This document shows, piece by piece, positions 32,249 through 41,252 of a stretch of DNA of 64,000 bases (positions are counted from its first letter, which is position 1; each line of letters begins with the position of its first letter). Below the pieces are notes generated by a model, which ran no database searches, was not told where the DNA came from, and saw only the letters and a program-made list of their open reading frames with translations. The position numbers and the translations under genes are program-made. The DNA is from Candidatus Parcubacteria bacterium (GTDB taxonomy: Bacteria; Patescibacteria; Paceibacteria; UBA9973; UBA918), in the NCBI GenBank assembly GCA_021731405.1, contig JAKFXN010000003.1, forward strand, positions 109,531 to 173,530, in the 5' to 3' direction.

Positions 32249-33061
32249 ATGCGTACTTTTAGTGACTATCTTTTGTTTGGGAGTGTACCCTTGCCTTGGT
32301 GGGGGTATCTCATCTACACATTGGTGATGACCCATATCACGATTGTGACTGTGACGGTGTACTATCACCGTGCTAAAGCGCATCGTGCGCTTGAACTACA
32401 TCCTGGTCTTGAACATCCCTTTCGTTTCTGGGGTTGGCTCACGACTGGCATGAGTGTAAAAGAATGGACAGCCATTCACCGCTACCATCATGCGAAAGAT
32501 GATGGTCCTGAGGATCCGCATAGTCCATGGGTACATGGTATCTGGTTCGTATTGTTTGCTGGAGTGATCTTGTATTACAAGGCAGCCAAACGACCAGAGG
32601 TCATGATGCACTGTCGGGATATCGCTGATGATTGGATTGAAACAAATCTGTATGGCAATCGGCGTAAAAGTCGGCGCTTTTACGGGGTCGGACTCATGCT
32701 CATCATTGACCTAGTGCTGTTCGGGTTTGTGGGCCTTGCTATCTGGGTGGTACAGATGCTCTGGATTCCGTTTTGGGCAGCTGGAGTCATCAATGGTATT
32801 GGTCACTGGCCACTTTTCAAATATTTCCTAGGGTATCGAAACGAAGAGACCACGGATAAATCTTCCAACATCGTTCCTTGGGGAATCTGGATCGGTGGTG
32901 AAGAGTTACACAACAACCATCATATGTATCCGAAGTCGGCAAAGTTGTCGGTGAAGTGGTATGAGTTTGATCTCGGGTGGTTGTACATCCGCTTGTTTGA
33001 AATGGTGGGTTTGGCGAGAGTTAAATACATCCATGACCAAAATGTCCAGAAGGTGGCATAG
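32249..33061 (+). CDS. Acyl-CoA/fatty-acid desaturase family protein
   Basis: A 270-residue membrane di-iron desaturase. The three histidine boxes are HRAKAHRAL, HRYHH and HNNHH, with four to five membrane segments between them, as in delta-9 acyl desaturases. It would introduce a double bond into membrane acyl chains using O2. It has an SD-led, self-contained unit with a terminator and GC-richer codons. An oxygen-using lipid enzyme is odd for a streamlined genome and suggests acquisition or action on scavenged host lipids. Confidence 0.9.
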   Translation: MRTFSDYLLFGSVPLPWWGYLIYTLVMTHITIVTVTVYYHRAKAHRALELHPGLEHPFRFWGWLTTGMSVKEWTAIHRYHHAKDDGPEDPHSPWVHGIWFVLFAGVILYYKAAKRPEVMMHCRDIADDWIETNLYGNRRKSRRFYGVGLMLIIDLVLFGFVGLAIWVVQMLWIPFWAAGVINGIGHWPLFKYFLGYRNEETTDKSSNIVPWGIWIGGEELHNNHHMYPKSAKLSVKWYEFDLGWLYIRLFEMVGLARVKYIHDQNVQKVA

Positions 33062-33073
33062 GACAGAACAAAA

Positions 33074-33100
33074 GGCCGGGAAATTTATTTCCCGGCCTTT
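33074..33100. terminator. Bidirectional terminator between desaturase and NUDIX genes
   Basis: GGCCGGGAAA/TTTCCCGGCC with a short TTTA loop and flanking A/T-runs. Confidence 0.9.
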
Positions 33101-33101
33101 T

Positions 33102-33572
33102 CTACGTGAATTTTGTTTCCGCGTAGGTGAAGTCTTCAACAATCGAACCGTCTTCGTTAAAGTAGACGTCAGCATCAATAGTGTGACCTTGTAAAACAAG
33201 AGGGAACCACAAGGCATCAGCTACCCACATCTTTTCGGCAGGGAGAGAGTTGATAGGGTACCAGGTTGGTGTACCCATCTCTTCGGTAGCGCTTGGTTCT
33301 CCTTGCCATGCCTTCAGTGTATACACATGACACTCAAACTTAAGGATATTGGAAAAGTAAAATCTAATAAGACCGACTTGAACCAAGTCTTCTGGTTCAG
33401 CACTGAGAGCAGACTCTTCAAATAGCTCTCGCACCGCAGCGGCTGCGGGGGTTTCGTTTTCAAGTACTTTTCCGCCGTAGCCATTTATTTTACCAGCACC
33501 AAAACCAATAAGTTTTTCTGATAGTAAGACAGAGTCATTTTTAAGACAAAGACAAAGGGTGGTTGTTTTCAT
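33102..33572 (-). CDS. NUDIX hydrolase, MTH1/8-oxo-dGTPase-like
   Basis: A 156-residue NUDIX enzyme. The sequence GFGAGKINGYGGKVLENETPAAAAVRELFEESAL contains the Nudix box and the N-G-(F/Y)-G-G-K-V context typical of MTH1-type oxidised purine nucleoside triphosphatases. It would remove 8-oxo-dGTP or similar from the nucleotide pool. GATACT lies 5 nt before the ATG with no SD. Confidence 0.85.
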   Translation of the reverse strand: MKTTTLCLCLKNDSVLLSEKLIGFGAGKINGYGGKVLENETPAAAAVRELFEESALSAEPEDLVQVGLIRFYFSNILKFECHVYTLKAWQGEPSATEEMGTPTWYPINSLPAEKMWVADALWFPLVLQGHTIDADVYFNEDGSIVEDFTYAETKFT

Positions 33573-33624
33573 TATGGAGTATCTTAATGAAAATAGTACT
33601 CCACATGAGGCTGTTTGTGTAGGT

Positions 33625-34179
33625 TTACACTCGTGACTCTAAAGAGGCGTTTTTGAATAGAAGGCCTGATCCCACTAAAAGTACGACAAAGAATCCGTTA
33701 AGCATAAGTACGGAGAGTACGCCAAATAGTTCATTTTCCGTACTTATACTTGGTCGGTTGATAACAAGTGCTGTAATTGGAATGAGTGCTAATGCGAAGG
33801 CAGAGAAGAATAATGTACGAGCCAGTGCGTCTGTATTAAAGCGAGACCAGATAGCTCCAATAAAAAGTATCATTGGCACTAGAAAATACAGCAGGTTTAT
33901 CGGGTTGTTTTCATTTCCAATAATGCCGACTGCAAGGTTTATCCAGGTAAGAACAAGGCAAGTTCCTACTGCTAGTGCCGCTGCCCCCTTAAAAGCCAAA
34001 GAACCAGCTCTGCTGGCAAAAAACTCATAGGTAATACCAGCAACAAACAAAAGTATACCCATGGCAATAAAATCAAAAAAGGTCCAGTTCACTTCGCTTG
34101 TAAACTGCATAGCTATAAGGGGGATGAGTAAGATGGAGAGGGTAATTAGGGCTGGTCTAAGAATATTTTTTGTTTTCAT
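33625..34179 (-). CDS. Hypothetical multi-pass membrane protein
   Basis: A 184-residue protein with about six hydrophobic segments (ALITLSILLIPLIAM, FDFIAMGILLFVAGITY, GAAALAVGTCLVLTWINLAVGI, LLYFLVPMILFIGAIW, LFFSAFALALIPITALV, GVLSVLMLNGFFVVLLVGSGLLF). No family motif is recognised and no conserved polar residues stand out. It is probably an integral membrane protein of unknown role. Confidence 0.7.
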   Translation of the reverse strand: MKTKNILRPALITLSILLIPLIAMQFTSEVNWTFFDFIAMGILLFVAGITYEFFASRAGSLAFKGAAALAVGTCLVLTWINLAVGIIGNENNPINLLYFLVPMILFIGAIWSRFNTDALARTLFFSAFALALIPITALVINRPSISTENELFGVLSVLMLNGFFVVLLVGSGLLFKNASLESRV

Positions 34180-34263
34180 ATAAAAGTTTTGTTATATATA
34201 TATTTAAACTAGGGTAAATGGGGGAAGGTTGCAGGGAGAGGAATTTCTCGGCTTGTATAACAA

Positions 34264-34406
34264 GGAGACGAGAGGATTCGTCCTGACGGTCACTAAGCTA
34301 TTTTATTTCGTTCCACTCATAAAATAGCAAGTGCCGCGGGACACGACTCGCCGACCCAAAGGGTCCCCCGGCTCCGTCGTTCGAATCCTCTCTTCTCGCG
34401 CTCGTG
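34264..34406 (-). repeat. tRNA-3'-end palindromic element E3 (downstream of tRNA-Ser GCT)
   Basis: In tRNA orientation: an inverted copy of the tRNA 3' end (34379-34406, first 19 nt identical to the T-arm/acceptor), a GC-rich stretch with GGGGGACCCTTTGGGTC, a core hairpin CACTTGCTATTTTAT/ATAAAATAGCTTAGTG with loop GAGTGGAACGAA (34291-34334), and then a direct copy of the tRNA 3' end (34264-34280). Confidence 0.8.
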
Positions 34407-34410
34407 CAAA

Positions 34411-34436
34411 CAAAAACAACCCTGAACGGGTTGTCT
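34411..34436 (-). terminator. tRNA-Ser(GCT) terminator
   Basis: The minus-strand stem ACAACCC/GGGTTGT is followed by TTTTTG. Confidence 0.8.
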
Positions 34437-34446
34437 TTGGCACTCG

Positions 34447-34531
34447 CGGAGAAGAGAGGATTCGAACCTCCGGGGGCGTGAACCCCACTTCCTTAGCAAG
34501 GAAGCACGATAGACCACTCTGACACTTCTCC
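34447..34531 (-). tRNA. tRNA-Ser (anticodon GCT)
   Basis: A class II tRNA of 85 nt: acceptor GGAGAAG/CTTCTCC, discriminator G, anticodon arm CTTCC-TTGCTAA-GGAAG (GCT), a long variable arm and T-arm GGAGG-TTCGAAT-CCTCT. CCA is not encoded. Confidence 0.93.
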
Positions 34532-34608
34532 ATAATTATGTTCCTAAGCCACGTTGTAGCCAAGTGGCATCAAGATAGCATATTTTAGCCTGCTAAGAAA
34601 AGATGGCT

Positions 34609-35217
34609 TTAGTGGGCTATGGCAACCCCTATAATTTCATGAGTAGTACCAAAAGCCTCGGTTAGGGTAGCGAGTGCTTCTTCTAACGTCGCTCCGGTGG
34701 TTGTGACGTCATCCACCACCACAATTTTGGTGTATCTTTGTATATCGCTGTACTTTTCAACTGAAAAGATACCTCTCACATTTTCTAAGCGCTCTTTTCT
34801 TGGGAGGGAAGTTTGCGGTTTGGTATCAACCGTTCTTTTTAGTAGTGGGTACGTTTGTCCTAAAGCCGTGTTGGCATGTTCCAATATCCTCTGTACTTGA
34901 TTGTACCCGCGGTCTTGGGCACGTTCTTTTGAAAGGGGGATGGGTACAAAAAGTGTTTCAGAGTTTGCTTCTTTGCTACACCATTCATGGAAAAGTGCAC
35001 CTAATAGTACCGCGGCTTTCTTGGAGTCGTGGAATTTGTTGGCGGTGATAGCTGCTTTTATGTATGGTTCGTCGTAGTTGCTGAGTGCGGTTATTTTCCC
35101 AACCATTTTCGGCTGTAGCAGTCGCAAAAACCGCTCTCGCGTTACCGCTCGTAGGAGCGCAATACTTTTATGAGGAGGGAACAAACTGTCAAAGATATAA
35201 GTGAAGATATCCAGCAT
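34609..35217 (-). CDS. comF: ComF-like phosphoribosyltransferase
   Basis: A 202-residue ComF/GntX-family protein. The PRPP-binding motif VVVDDVTTTGATLEEA is near residues 162-177, preceded by the family block PIPLSKERAQDRGYNQVQRI and the RKERLENVRGIFSV segment. ComF proteins act in DNA uptake competence. The N-terminal zinc-binding cysteines of longer ComF proteins are absent. It is divergent from the pil operon, whose pilus could serve DNA uptake. TATACT ends 7 nt before the ATG. Confidence 0.85.
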   Translation of the reverse strand: MLDIFTYIFDSLFPPHKSIALLRAVTRERFLRLLQPKMVGKITALSNYDEPYIKAAITANKFHDSKKAAVLLGALFHEWCSKEANSETLFVPIPLSKERAQDRGYNQVQRILEHANTALGQTYPLLKRTVDTKPQTSLPRKERLENVRGIFSVEKYSDIQRYTKIVVVDDVTTTGATLEEALATLTEAFGTTHEIIGVAIAH

Positions 35218-35244
35218 TACCTCTAGTATACGGTAGAGACGTGA

Positions 35245-35250
35245 TAGAAT
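35245..35250 (+). promoter_or_regulatory. Promoter of the pil operon
   Basis: Extended -10 TGATAGAAT leaves a leader of roughly 10 nt before the pilM ATG at 35268, with no SD. Confidence 0.55.
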
Positions 35251-35267
35251 AATTTCAATACCTAGAT

Positions 35268-36347
35268 ATGAAATCATTTAGTACTCTCTTTTCTGGCCTA
35301 AAAAGTAAAGGTGCAGCTGCTAACCGTGTGGTTGGTATTGATATCGGGTCTTCTTCTATTAAGGTAGTGGAAGTGCAAGAGCGAGATGGAGTATTGACGC
35401 TTACCACCTATGGTGAACTTCAGCTTGGTCCCTATGCTGAACAAGAGATTGGACAGTCGGTTGTTCTTGACTCAAAGAAAGAGCAACAAGCGCTCGTGGA
35501 TGTGATTCGTGAGTCGGCGGTAAAAGCCACTAACGCTGTCTTTGCGATGCCTCTAGCCTCAAGCTTTGTGACCACTATAAACTTCACCGCTGATATAAAA
35601 GAAGATATTTCCTCACGCGTGCGGGTGGAGGCTAGAAAATACATTCCTGTACCAATTGGCGAAGTGACACTCGACTGGGCGGAGATTGACTCAGTTGCAA
35701 ATAAGGCCGAGAACCGTCGCGATGTTTTGGTGGCCGCAATTCAAAATGAAGCTCTGAATCGATTTCGGGTGCTGATGCAGTTTGTGAACCTCAAAGAGCC
35801 ACCAACTGAGATTGAGTGTTTTAGTGCTTTGCGTGGAGTATATAAGGAAGAAGAGACCAGTATTGCACTCATTGATATGGGGGCTGTCTCAACCAAGCTT
35901 TACATTGCTCAAAATGGACTTCTTCAGCACATGCATCGAGTACGAGCCGGTGGAGCTATTGCTACCAAGCGGATTGCGAGCACTCTTGAACTAACCTTTG
36001 AAGAAGCAGAAATAACTAAGCGCAACGCTAAAAAAGAAGATCCAAATTTCCATGATGTAAAACGTGCGCACCACAGCTGTTACGACCGAGCGCTTCAAGA
36101 ATTTAGACAAGTGATTCGTGAACACGAAGAAAAAACAGAGACAAAAATTGATACCGTATATCTCACTGGAGGGGGATCCCTCTTTCCGACCACTAAGCTT
36201 CTCCTGGAAGAGACACTCCAGAAAAAAGTTTCTTACGTCAACTCTTTTAATAAATTAGCCTATCCAGCTTTTATGGAAGACATGATTGCAGAACTTGCTC
36301 CAACTTTCCATGTGGCGCTCGGGTCTGCACTCCGAAACTTCGAATAA
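35268..36347 (+). CDS. pilM: Type IV pilus assembly protein PilM
   Basis: A 359-residue actin-like cytoplasmic ATP-binding protein. It shows the phosphate motif GIDIGSSSIKVVEV near residue 23, IALIDMGAVSTKLYIAQNG in the middle and LTGGGSLFPTTKLLLEE near the C-terminus. PilM recruits PilN/PilO and couples them to the motor ATPases. It is the first gene of the pil operon. Confidence 0.92.
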   Translation: MKSFSTLFSGLKSKGAAANRVVGIDIGSSSIKVVEVQERDGVLTLTTYGELQLGPYAEQEIGQSVVLDSKKEQQALVDVIRESAVKATNAVFAMPLASSFVTTINFTADIKEDISSRVRVEARKYIPVPIGEVTLDWAEIDSVANKAENRRDVLVAAIQNEALNRFRVLMQFVNLKEPPTEIECFSALRGVYKEEETSIALIDMGAVSTKLYIAQNGLLQHMHRVRAGGAIATKRIASTLELTFEEAEITKRNAKKEDPNFHDVKRAHHSCYDRALQEFRQVIREHEEKTETKIDTVYLTGGGSLFPTTKLLLEETLQKKVSYVNSFNKLAYPAFMEDMIAELAPTFHVALGSALRNFE

Positions 36348-36403
36348 AGTTACTCCACAGGCGGGGTTCGTTTTACATGTAAAAAGAACGTATACTTTTG
36401 TAT

Positions 36404-37114
36404 ATGCCTGGTTCCTCGAATACGTCGTTTATTCCAAAAAGAAATCCCGCTCAAAAAGAGCGGCAGGGAGCAAAACGTCAAGTGTTTGTTGGTACCTTTA
36501 TTATACGTATTCTTTTCTTCGCCTCCCTCCTTGCTGCCGCTGGAGTGTTTATCTACGAGATGCAGCTTAAGAAAAATGTAGAGAATGAAATCCTTGCGCT
36601 TGATGCCGCTATCGGGACATTCAATGAAGCAGAGATGCAGCGGATTTTGCAAGCAGATGCACGCCTCAAGCAAGCAGACGGTCGTTTTCAAAGTGCTGCT
36701 TCTATGACCGCTCTCCTTCGAGCACTTGAACGCGCAACGGTTGGTTCAATCCAGATTAGTCAGCTCGCTCTTGAGCGAATTAGTAGTAATAGCTACGACG
36801 TTGAAGCAGACATGAAGACAGAAACATTTGATTCTGTACTCTTTCAACGCTCACTACTCGAAGAGAGTGGCACCTTCGCAGTTTCAGAAATTAAAGATCT
36901 CGTAGTGCAGACGCTGCCACCAAATAGTGCCTTGTATGATATTGAAGTAGATCCAGAACAAACTGACACGGGGGTCTCATTTAAGGCAATTCTCTCTGTC
37001 GCAACAGATGATGTACCTCATGGAGTGGTGGAAGCGGCTGTACCCGTGGTGGTCCCTGTTACTGAAGCTGCCACTTCAACCGAGGCTACTTCAGTTAATA
37101 CCGATACTATATGA
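36404..37114 (+). CDS. pilN: PilN-like type IV pilus assembly protein
   Basis: A 236-residue protein with a cytoplasmic N-terminus, containing the PilM-binding-like segment FIPKRNP (usually INLLP), one membrane segment (about 27-47), a coiled coil (about 48-95) and a periplasmic-type domain ending in a Thr/Val-rich tail. The start is set by TATACT ending 7 nt upstream, so there is a second, leaderless promoter inside the operon. It overlaps pilO by ATGA. Confidence 0.85.
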   Translation: MPGSSNTSFIPKRNPAQKERQGAKRQVFVGTFIIRILFFASLLAAAGVFIYEMQLKKNVENEILALDAAIGTFNEAEMQRILQADARLKQADGRFQSAASMTALLRALERATVGSIQISQLALERISSNSYDVEADMKTETFDSVLFQRSLLEESGTFAVSEIKDLVVQTLPPNSALYDIEVDPEQTDTGVSFKAILSVATDDVPHGVVEAAVPVVVPVTEAATSTEATSVNTDTI

Positions 37115-37665
37115 TTTTCAATTCTTTTGTCACCCAGATTGGCATGTTGATACTTGGTGTCGGTATCATTTTTACCTATGTGCAACCAACTTTCGCTGAA
37201 ATTGGTACGATGCAAACAACCATTGCTCAGTACCAAGAAGAGCAGCGCAAGGTAAATGAAGTAAATGCCCAGCTCGCTCGACTCGTGGACGAAGTGAACA
37301 TCATTACGTCGAGCGACATGCGCGCACTCATGACCTATCTACCTGACGAAGTTGATCATGTGGCAGTGTCTCGAGATATTTTTATAATGGCAGAGCTAGC
37401 TGAAGTGTATTTGGAGGATGTCACGTACGACGGAGTATTGGTAGATGCGCTCGGGTCTGAAGCGGGAGCGGAACTTATGCCAACGCAACACGCCTTCTCA
37501 ACCAGTATTTCAGGAACATACGATCAAATTAAGACTTTCCTACAGATGCTTGAACAAAACAACTACCCGCTTGATATTAAGGAGCTCACCATGGTCGGTA
37601 CAGAGACAGGTATCATTAGTACCAATCTGCTCATTATTACCTATTCATATACAACAACAATATGA
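37111..37665 (+). CDS. pilO: PilO-like type IV pilus assembly protein
   Basis: A 184-residue protein: an N-terminal membrane segment (about 5-25), a coiled coil (IGTMQTTIAQYQEEQRKVNEVNAQLARLVDEVN) and a ferredoxin-like C-terminal domain (FSTSISGTYDQIKTFLQMLEQNNYPLDIKELTM). It pairs with PilN in the alignment complex. ATGA overlaps with both neighbours imply translational coupling. Confidence 0.88.
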   Translation: MIFNSFVTQIGMLILGVGIIFTYVQPTFAEIGTMQTTIAQYQEEQRKVNEVNAQLARLVDEVNIITSSDMRALMTYLPDEVDHVAVSRDIFIMAELAEVYLEDVTYDGVLVDALGSEAGAELMPTQHAFSTSISGTYDQIKTFLQMLEQNNYPLDIKELTMVGTETGIISTNLLIITYSYTTTI

Positions 37666-37970
37666 GTCCAACCATGAAAAACATTGTCGTCCCGCTTCTG
37701 GCGGTCACACTCGCGTACGCAGCGTATGTCTTTTTTATTCAAGGGGACACTACGCTTGATGACGGAGCGACTCTCACTGATGACGTGCTTTTAAGAACAC
37801 AAGTATTTATTGAAAGACGAGCTTTGCTCGACACAGTATCAATAGACGTGGCTCTTTTTGAAGACCCTGTCTTTCGCTCATACCGAAGTTTCTCTGATGC
37901 TGTAGAAAGCGAACCCTTTGGACGTACTAATCCTTTTGGGAGAACTGGTATTCCAGAAAGCGGACAATAA
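37662..37970 (+). CDS. Small pil-operon protein in the PilP position
   Basis: A 102-residue protein with an N-terminal signal/anchor (about 9-23) and a short extracytoplasmic domain ending FGRTNPFGRTGIPESGQ. The position after pilO corresponds to pilP, but it lacks a recognisable PilP lipobox and beta-sandwich, and there is no PilQ secretin. The NPFGR-type tail is common in proteins at this position. Confidence 0.7.
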   Translation: MSPTMKNIVVPLLAVTLAYAAYVFFIQGDTTLDDGATLTDDVLLRTQVFIERRALLDTVSIDVALFEDPVFRSYRSFSDAVESEPFGRTNPFGRTGIPESGQ

Positions 37971-37985
37971 ATCATCTAGGTATCT

Positions 37986-39815
37986 ATGAACCCACTAGAG
38001 ATATTACTGGAACGCGGGGAAGTGACAGATTCTTTTGCCCGTCAGGTAGAGGAAAAACTCCAAGAGACAAATCAGTCACTTGAGGCCACTCTCCTTGAGC
38101 TTGGTATAGCTCCCGACACGGTGCGGGCAGTGTTTGCTGAATACTATCAAGTCCCATCTTTTATTATCCCTGAAGGATTTTCTATTCCTGAGGAAATACT
38201 CACTTATGTTCCAGAAGAGTCTGCTATTCACTATCGCCTCATTCCACTCAAGATAGAGGAGGAAGTATTGCTGGTCGGAGTTAATGATCCAGAAAATCTG
38301 CAGATTCGCGAAGTTTTGAACTTTGTTAGTACTAAATATGATATTGCTTACAAGTTTGTCTTCATGCTTGATGCTGACATCAAGAAAGCCCATGAATTTT
38401 ATTCAAACCTCAAAGGTGAAGTTACCGACGCGCTTACCTCACTTGAAGGAGAGCTCAATGCTGAAATTGCAGCTGGTGTAGAGGAGGCTTCACCAGAAGA
38501 CAAGAAGACGATGGAGCACATCGAAGAAGACGCCCCTGTTACCAAGATTGTGGCGACTATTTTGCGCTACGCGGTTGATGGCAGTGCTTCTGACATTCAC
38601 GTTGAACCAACTGAGAAAAAAATTGTGGTTCGTTTTCGTGTGGATGGCGAACTCACCACCTCACTTGAGCTCCCAAAAAATGTGCACATGGCGGTAGTGG
38701 CGCGTATTAAGATTCTTTCTTCTATGCGCCTTGATGAAAAACGAAAGCCGCAAGACGGTCGTTTTTCCGCAACGTTTGATGGTCGCAAAATCGACTTCCG
38801 TGTTTCGGTTTTGCCTACCTCACATGGTGAGAAGGTTGTAATGCGTATTCTTGATAATGAACGTGGTGTACGTACACTTGAAGATGTAGGTATTTCAGAG
38901 CATCTACTAAAAATTGTACGCAAAGCAATTAAAGAGCCGTACGGCATCATTCTCATTTCTGGTCCAACCGGTTCTGGAAAATCTACGACACTCTACTCCA
39001 TGCTTTCGGAGGTGGACAGATTTACTAAAAACGTACTTTCGCTCGAAGACCCAGTTGAATACAACATTGAAGGAGTGAGTCAGTCACAGGTGCGGCCAGA
39101 GATTGGCTACACGTTTGCCAACGGCTTACGCGCTGCACTTCGTCAGGACCCCGACATTATTATGGTGGGAGAAATTCGTGACAAGGAGACGGCTCAGTTG
39201 GCCATTCAAGCTGCGCTTACTGGTCACTTGGTGCTTTCTACTATTCACACCAACAACGCAATTGGTGTAGTGCCACGTCTTATCGATATGGGTGTGGATC
39301 CATATTTGATTGCGCCGACATTGAAGCTTGCTATTGCCCAGCGTTTGGCAAAGCGTATTTGTGACGAGGGAGGGGAAGAGGAGGCTGTGAGTAAAAGTAC
39401 TCAAGTGATGATTGATGATAGCCTCAAGACCTTACCTCAAAAATATCATAAGTTTATTCCTACAAACAAAACAATTGTTCATCCAAAACCAAGTCCAACC
39501 TGCGCGACTGGACTTAAGGGTCGAGTGGCGGTGATGGAGGTACTTGAGGTAAACGATGAGATTCAAGATCTTATTCTCCATAATGCTTCAGAAGATCAAA
39601 TGTTCCAGACTGCCCGCAAGAACGGCTTCATGACCATGAAGGAAGATGCCATCATCAAGGCTCTCGAGCACAAGATTCCGTACGCAGAGATGAACGCTTT
39701 TGGTACTAAGATTGGTGTTGATACTGCTACAGATGATCAGCTGCCTGTCGATAACCAAGTCGCGGAGTTTTCTAATACCGCTATAATGGACATTAATGAA
39801 GATATTGCTAGTTGA
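37986..39815 (+). CDS. pilB: Type IV pilus extension ATPase PilB
   Basis: A 609-residue GspE/PilB ATPase. An N-terminal MshEN-like domain (about 1-150) is followed by the secretion ATPase core with Walker A GPTGSGKSTTLYS, the Asp box and Walker B (DPDIIMVGEIRDKETAQLA), and the His box (TGHLVLSTIHTNNA). The tetracysteine zinc site is reduced (ICDEGGEEE... and one later Cys), unlike most PilB. It powers pilin polymerisation. Confidence 0.93.
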   Translation: MNPLEILLERGEVTDSFARQVEEKLQETNQSLEATLLELGIAPDTVRAVFAEYYQVPSFIIPEGFSIPEEILTYVPEESAIHYRLIPLKIEEEVLLVGVNDPENLQIREVLNFVSTKYDIAYKFVFMLDADIKKAHEFYSNLKGEVTDALTSLEGELNAEIAAGVEEASPEDKKTMEHIEEDAPVTKIVATILRYAVDGSASDIHVEPTEKKIVVRFRVDGELTTSLELPKNVHMAVVARIKILSSMRLDEKRKPQDGRFSATFDGRKIDFRVSVLPTSHGEKVVMRILDNERGVRTLEDVGISEHLLKIVRKAIKEPYGIILISGPTGSGKSTTLYSMLSEVDRFTKNVLSLEDPVEYNIEGVSQSQVRPEIGYTFANGLRAALRQDPDIIMVGEIRDKETAQLAIQAALTGHLVLSTIHTNNAIGVVPRLIDMGVDPYLIAPTLKLAIAQRLAKRICDEGGEEEAVSKSTQVMIDDSLKTLPQKYHKFIPTNKTIVHPKPSPTCATGLKGRVAVMEVLEVNDEIQDLILHNASEDQMFQTARKNGFMTMKEDAIIKALEHKIPYAEMNAFGTKIGVDTATDDQLPVDNQVAEFSNTAIMDINEDIAS

Positions 39816-40176
39816 TGACGATAGTTTTCTCCGTGACATGTACACGACTAAGTTCGTAGACCATGGACATGAGGTAGATGTGTCAGACGGAAGTGCGAGT
39901 GTGCTCTCAAAATTACAGCAAGGTCTCAAGTACGACTTAGCTATTCTCGATATGGTGATGCCAGGGACTTCAGGTGTAGAGCTGCTCACTATGATACGAA
40001 CACAATTTCCTGAGCAGATTGGTTGCTGCATCTTTTTATCAAACCAAGGACAAGAAGAAGATATTAGGGAAGCAACCGAAGCGGGAGCGGTAGGGTACAT
40101 CGTTAAAGCGGAGTCTATTCCAAGTGAAGTAGTGAAGAAGGTGGAAGATATTATGAAAAAATGTAAGGCAAAATAG
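39796..40176 (+). CDS. Receiver-domain response regulator inside the pil operon
   Basis: A 126-residue CheY-like receiver. D8-D9 follow strand 1 (ILLVDDDS), the phospho-acceptor is Asp in LAILDMVMPG, a Ser lies in IFLSNQ and the switch Lys in GYIVKAES. It overlaps the 3' end of pilB by 20 nt and ends 2 nt before pilT, so it is embedded between the extension and retraction motors. That suggests phosphorylation-controlled pilus dynamics, with the kinase elsewhere. Confidence 0.9.
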   Translation: MKILLVDDDSFLRDMYTTKFVDHGHEVDVSDGSASVLSKLQQGLKYDLAILDMVMPGTSGVELLTMIRTQFPEQIGCCIFLSNQGQEEDIREATEAGAVGYIVKAESIPSEVVKKVEDIMKKCKAK

Positions 40177-40178
40177 GT

Positions 40179-41246
40179 ATGTCAGTAGATTATAAAAAAG
40201 AACTGCAGGCCCTCATTGATTTGCTCTTGGCTGAAAAAGCTTCAGACATGCACTTTTCGGTGAATTCTCACCCGCTCATTCGAGTTTCTGGCACGCTTAT
40301 TCCGCTCGTCAAAAAACCCATCCTTACCGAAGCTGATGTGGCCGCATTTGCAAAAGTGCTCATGCGTCCTGACCAGTTCGAACGTCTCGCTAAACACGAG
40401 GAGGTAGACTTTTCATTTGAAAATACGCAGTCAGTGCGCTTTCGTGGAAACGCCTTTTTTCAGCGTGGCAAGATGGCTGTCGCGCTCCGTCTTATTCCAA
40501 ATGTAATACGTACTTTTGAAGAGCTCAACCTTCCGCCAATTCTCGAGAGCTTTACCCAACGCCCGCAAGGTTTCTTCTTGTGTGTAGGTCCTGTGGGACA
40601 AGGTAAGTCAACTACCCTAGCGGCGATGGTAAACCATATCAATCGCAATCGTGCTGAGCATATCGTGACCATTGAAGATCCAATTGAATATGTATATGTA
40701 GAAGAGAAATCACTTATCGACCAACGAGAAGTGGGCTTGGATACTGATAGTTTCCAGACTGCGCTCAATGCTGCCTTCAGACAGGACGTGGACGTTATCT
40801 TGGTGGGAGAAATGCGTAACGCTGAGACTATTGCCACTGCCGTGACGGCCGCCGAAACAGGTCACCTCGTATACTCAACTCTTCACACCAACGACGCAGC
40901 TCAGACCATCAATCGTATCATTGATAGTTTCCCTGGAGATCAACAGTCACAGATTCGTGTTCAGCTATCGAGTTCACTCATTGCTATCTTTTCACAACGT
41001 CTTATTCCGCACATTACTGGAGGAATGGTGCCTGCGTATGAACTCCTTATCAATAACACGGCAGTGTCAAACCTTATACGTGAAAATCGCATTCATGAGA
41101 TTCCATCAATCATTGAGATTGGGCTCGATCAGGGTATGATTGATATGAACCGCTCACTGGCGCGGTTGGTACAAAATGGTGACATCACTGTAGAGAACGC
41201 CTTCACCTATTCAACCAACCCTAAAGGCCTTGAACGACTAATATAA
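40179..41246 (+). CDS. pilT: Type IV pilus retraction ATPase PilT
   Basis: A 355-residue PilT. N-terminal PAS-like domain (ASDMHFSVNSHPLIRVSGTL), Walker A-like GPVGQGKSTTLAAMV, Asp box/Walker B (RQDVDVILVGEMRNAETIATA) and His box (GHLVYSTLHTNDAAQTINRIID). The Walker A has Gln where most PilT have T/S-G (GPTGSGKS). It drives pilus depolymerisation, supporting twitching or DNA uptake. Confidence 0.93.
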   Translation: MSVDYKKELQALIDLLLAEKASDMHFSVNSHPLIRVSGTLIPLVKKPILTEADVAAFAKVLMRPDQFERLAKHEEVDFSFENTQSVRFRGNAFFQRGKMAVALRLIPNVIRTFEELNLPPILESFTQRPQGFFLCVGPVGQGKSTTLAAMVNHINRNRAEHIVTIEDPIEYVYVEEKSLIDQREVGLDTDSFQTALNAAFRQDVDVILVGEMRNAETIATAVTAAETGHLVYSTLHTNDAAQTINRIIDSFPGDQQSQIRVQLSSSLIAIFSQRLIPHITGGMVPAYELLINNTAVSNLIRENRIHEIPSIIEIGLDQGMIDMNRSLARLVQNGDITVENAFTYSTNPKGLERLI

Positions 41247-41252
41247 TTTTTT

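Noticed and set aside
34303..34563. Open frames across the tRNA-Ser(GCT) locus on both strands
   Set aside because: They overlap a clear tRNA and its palindromic element; translations mirror tRNA sequence.
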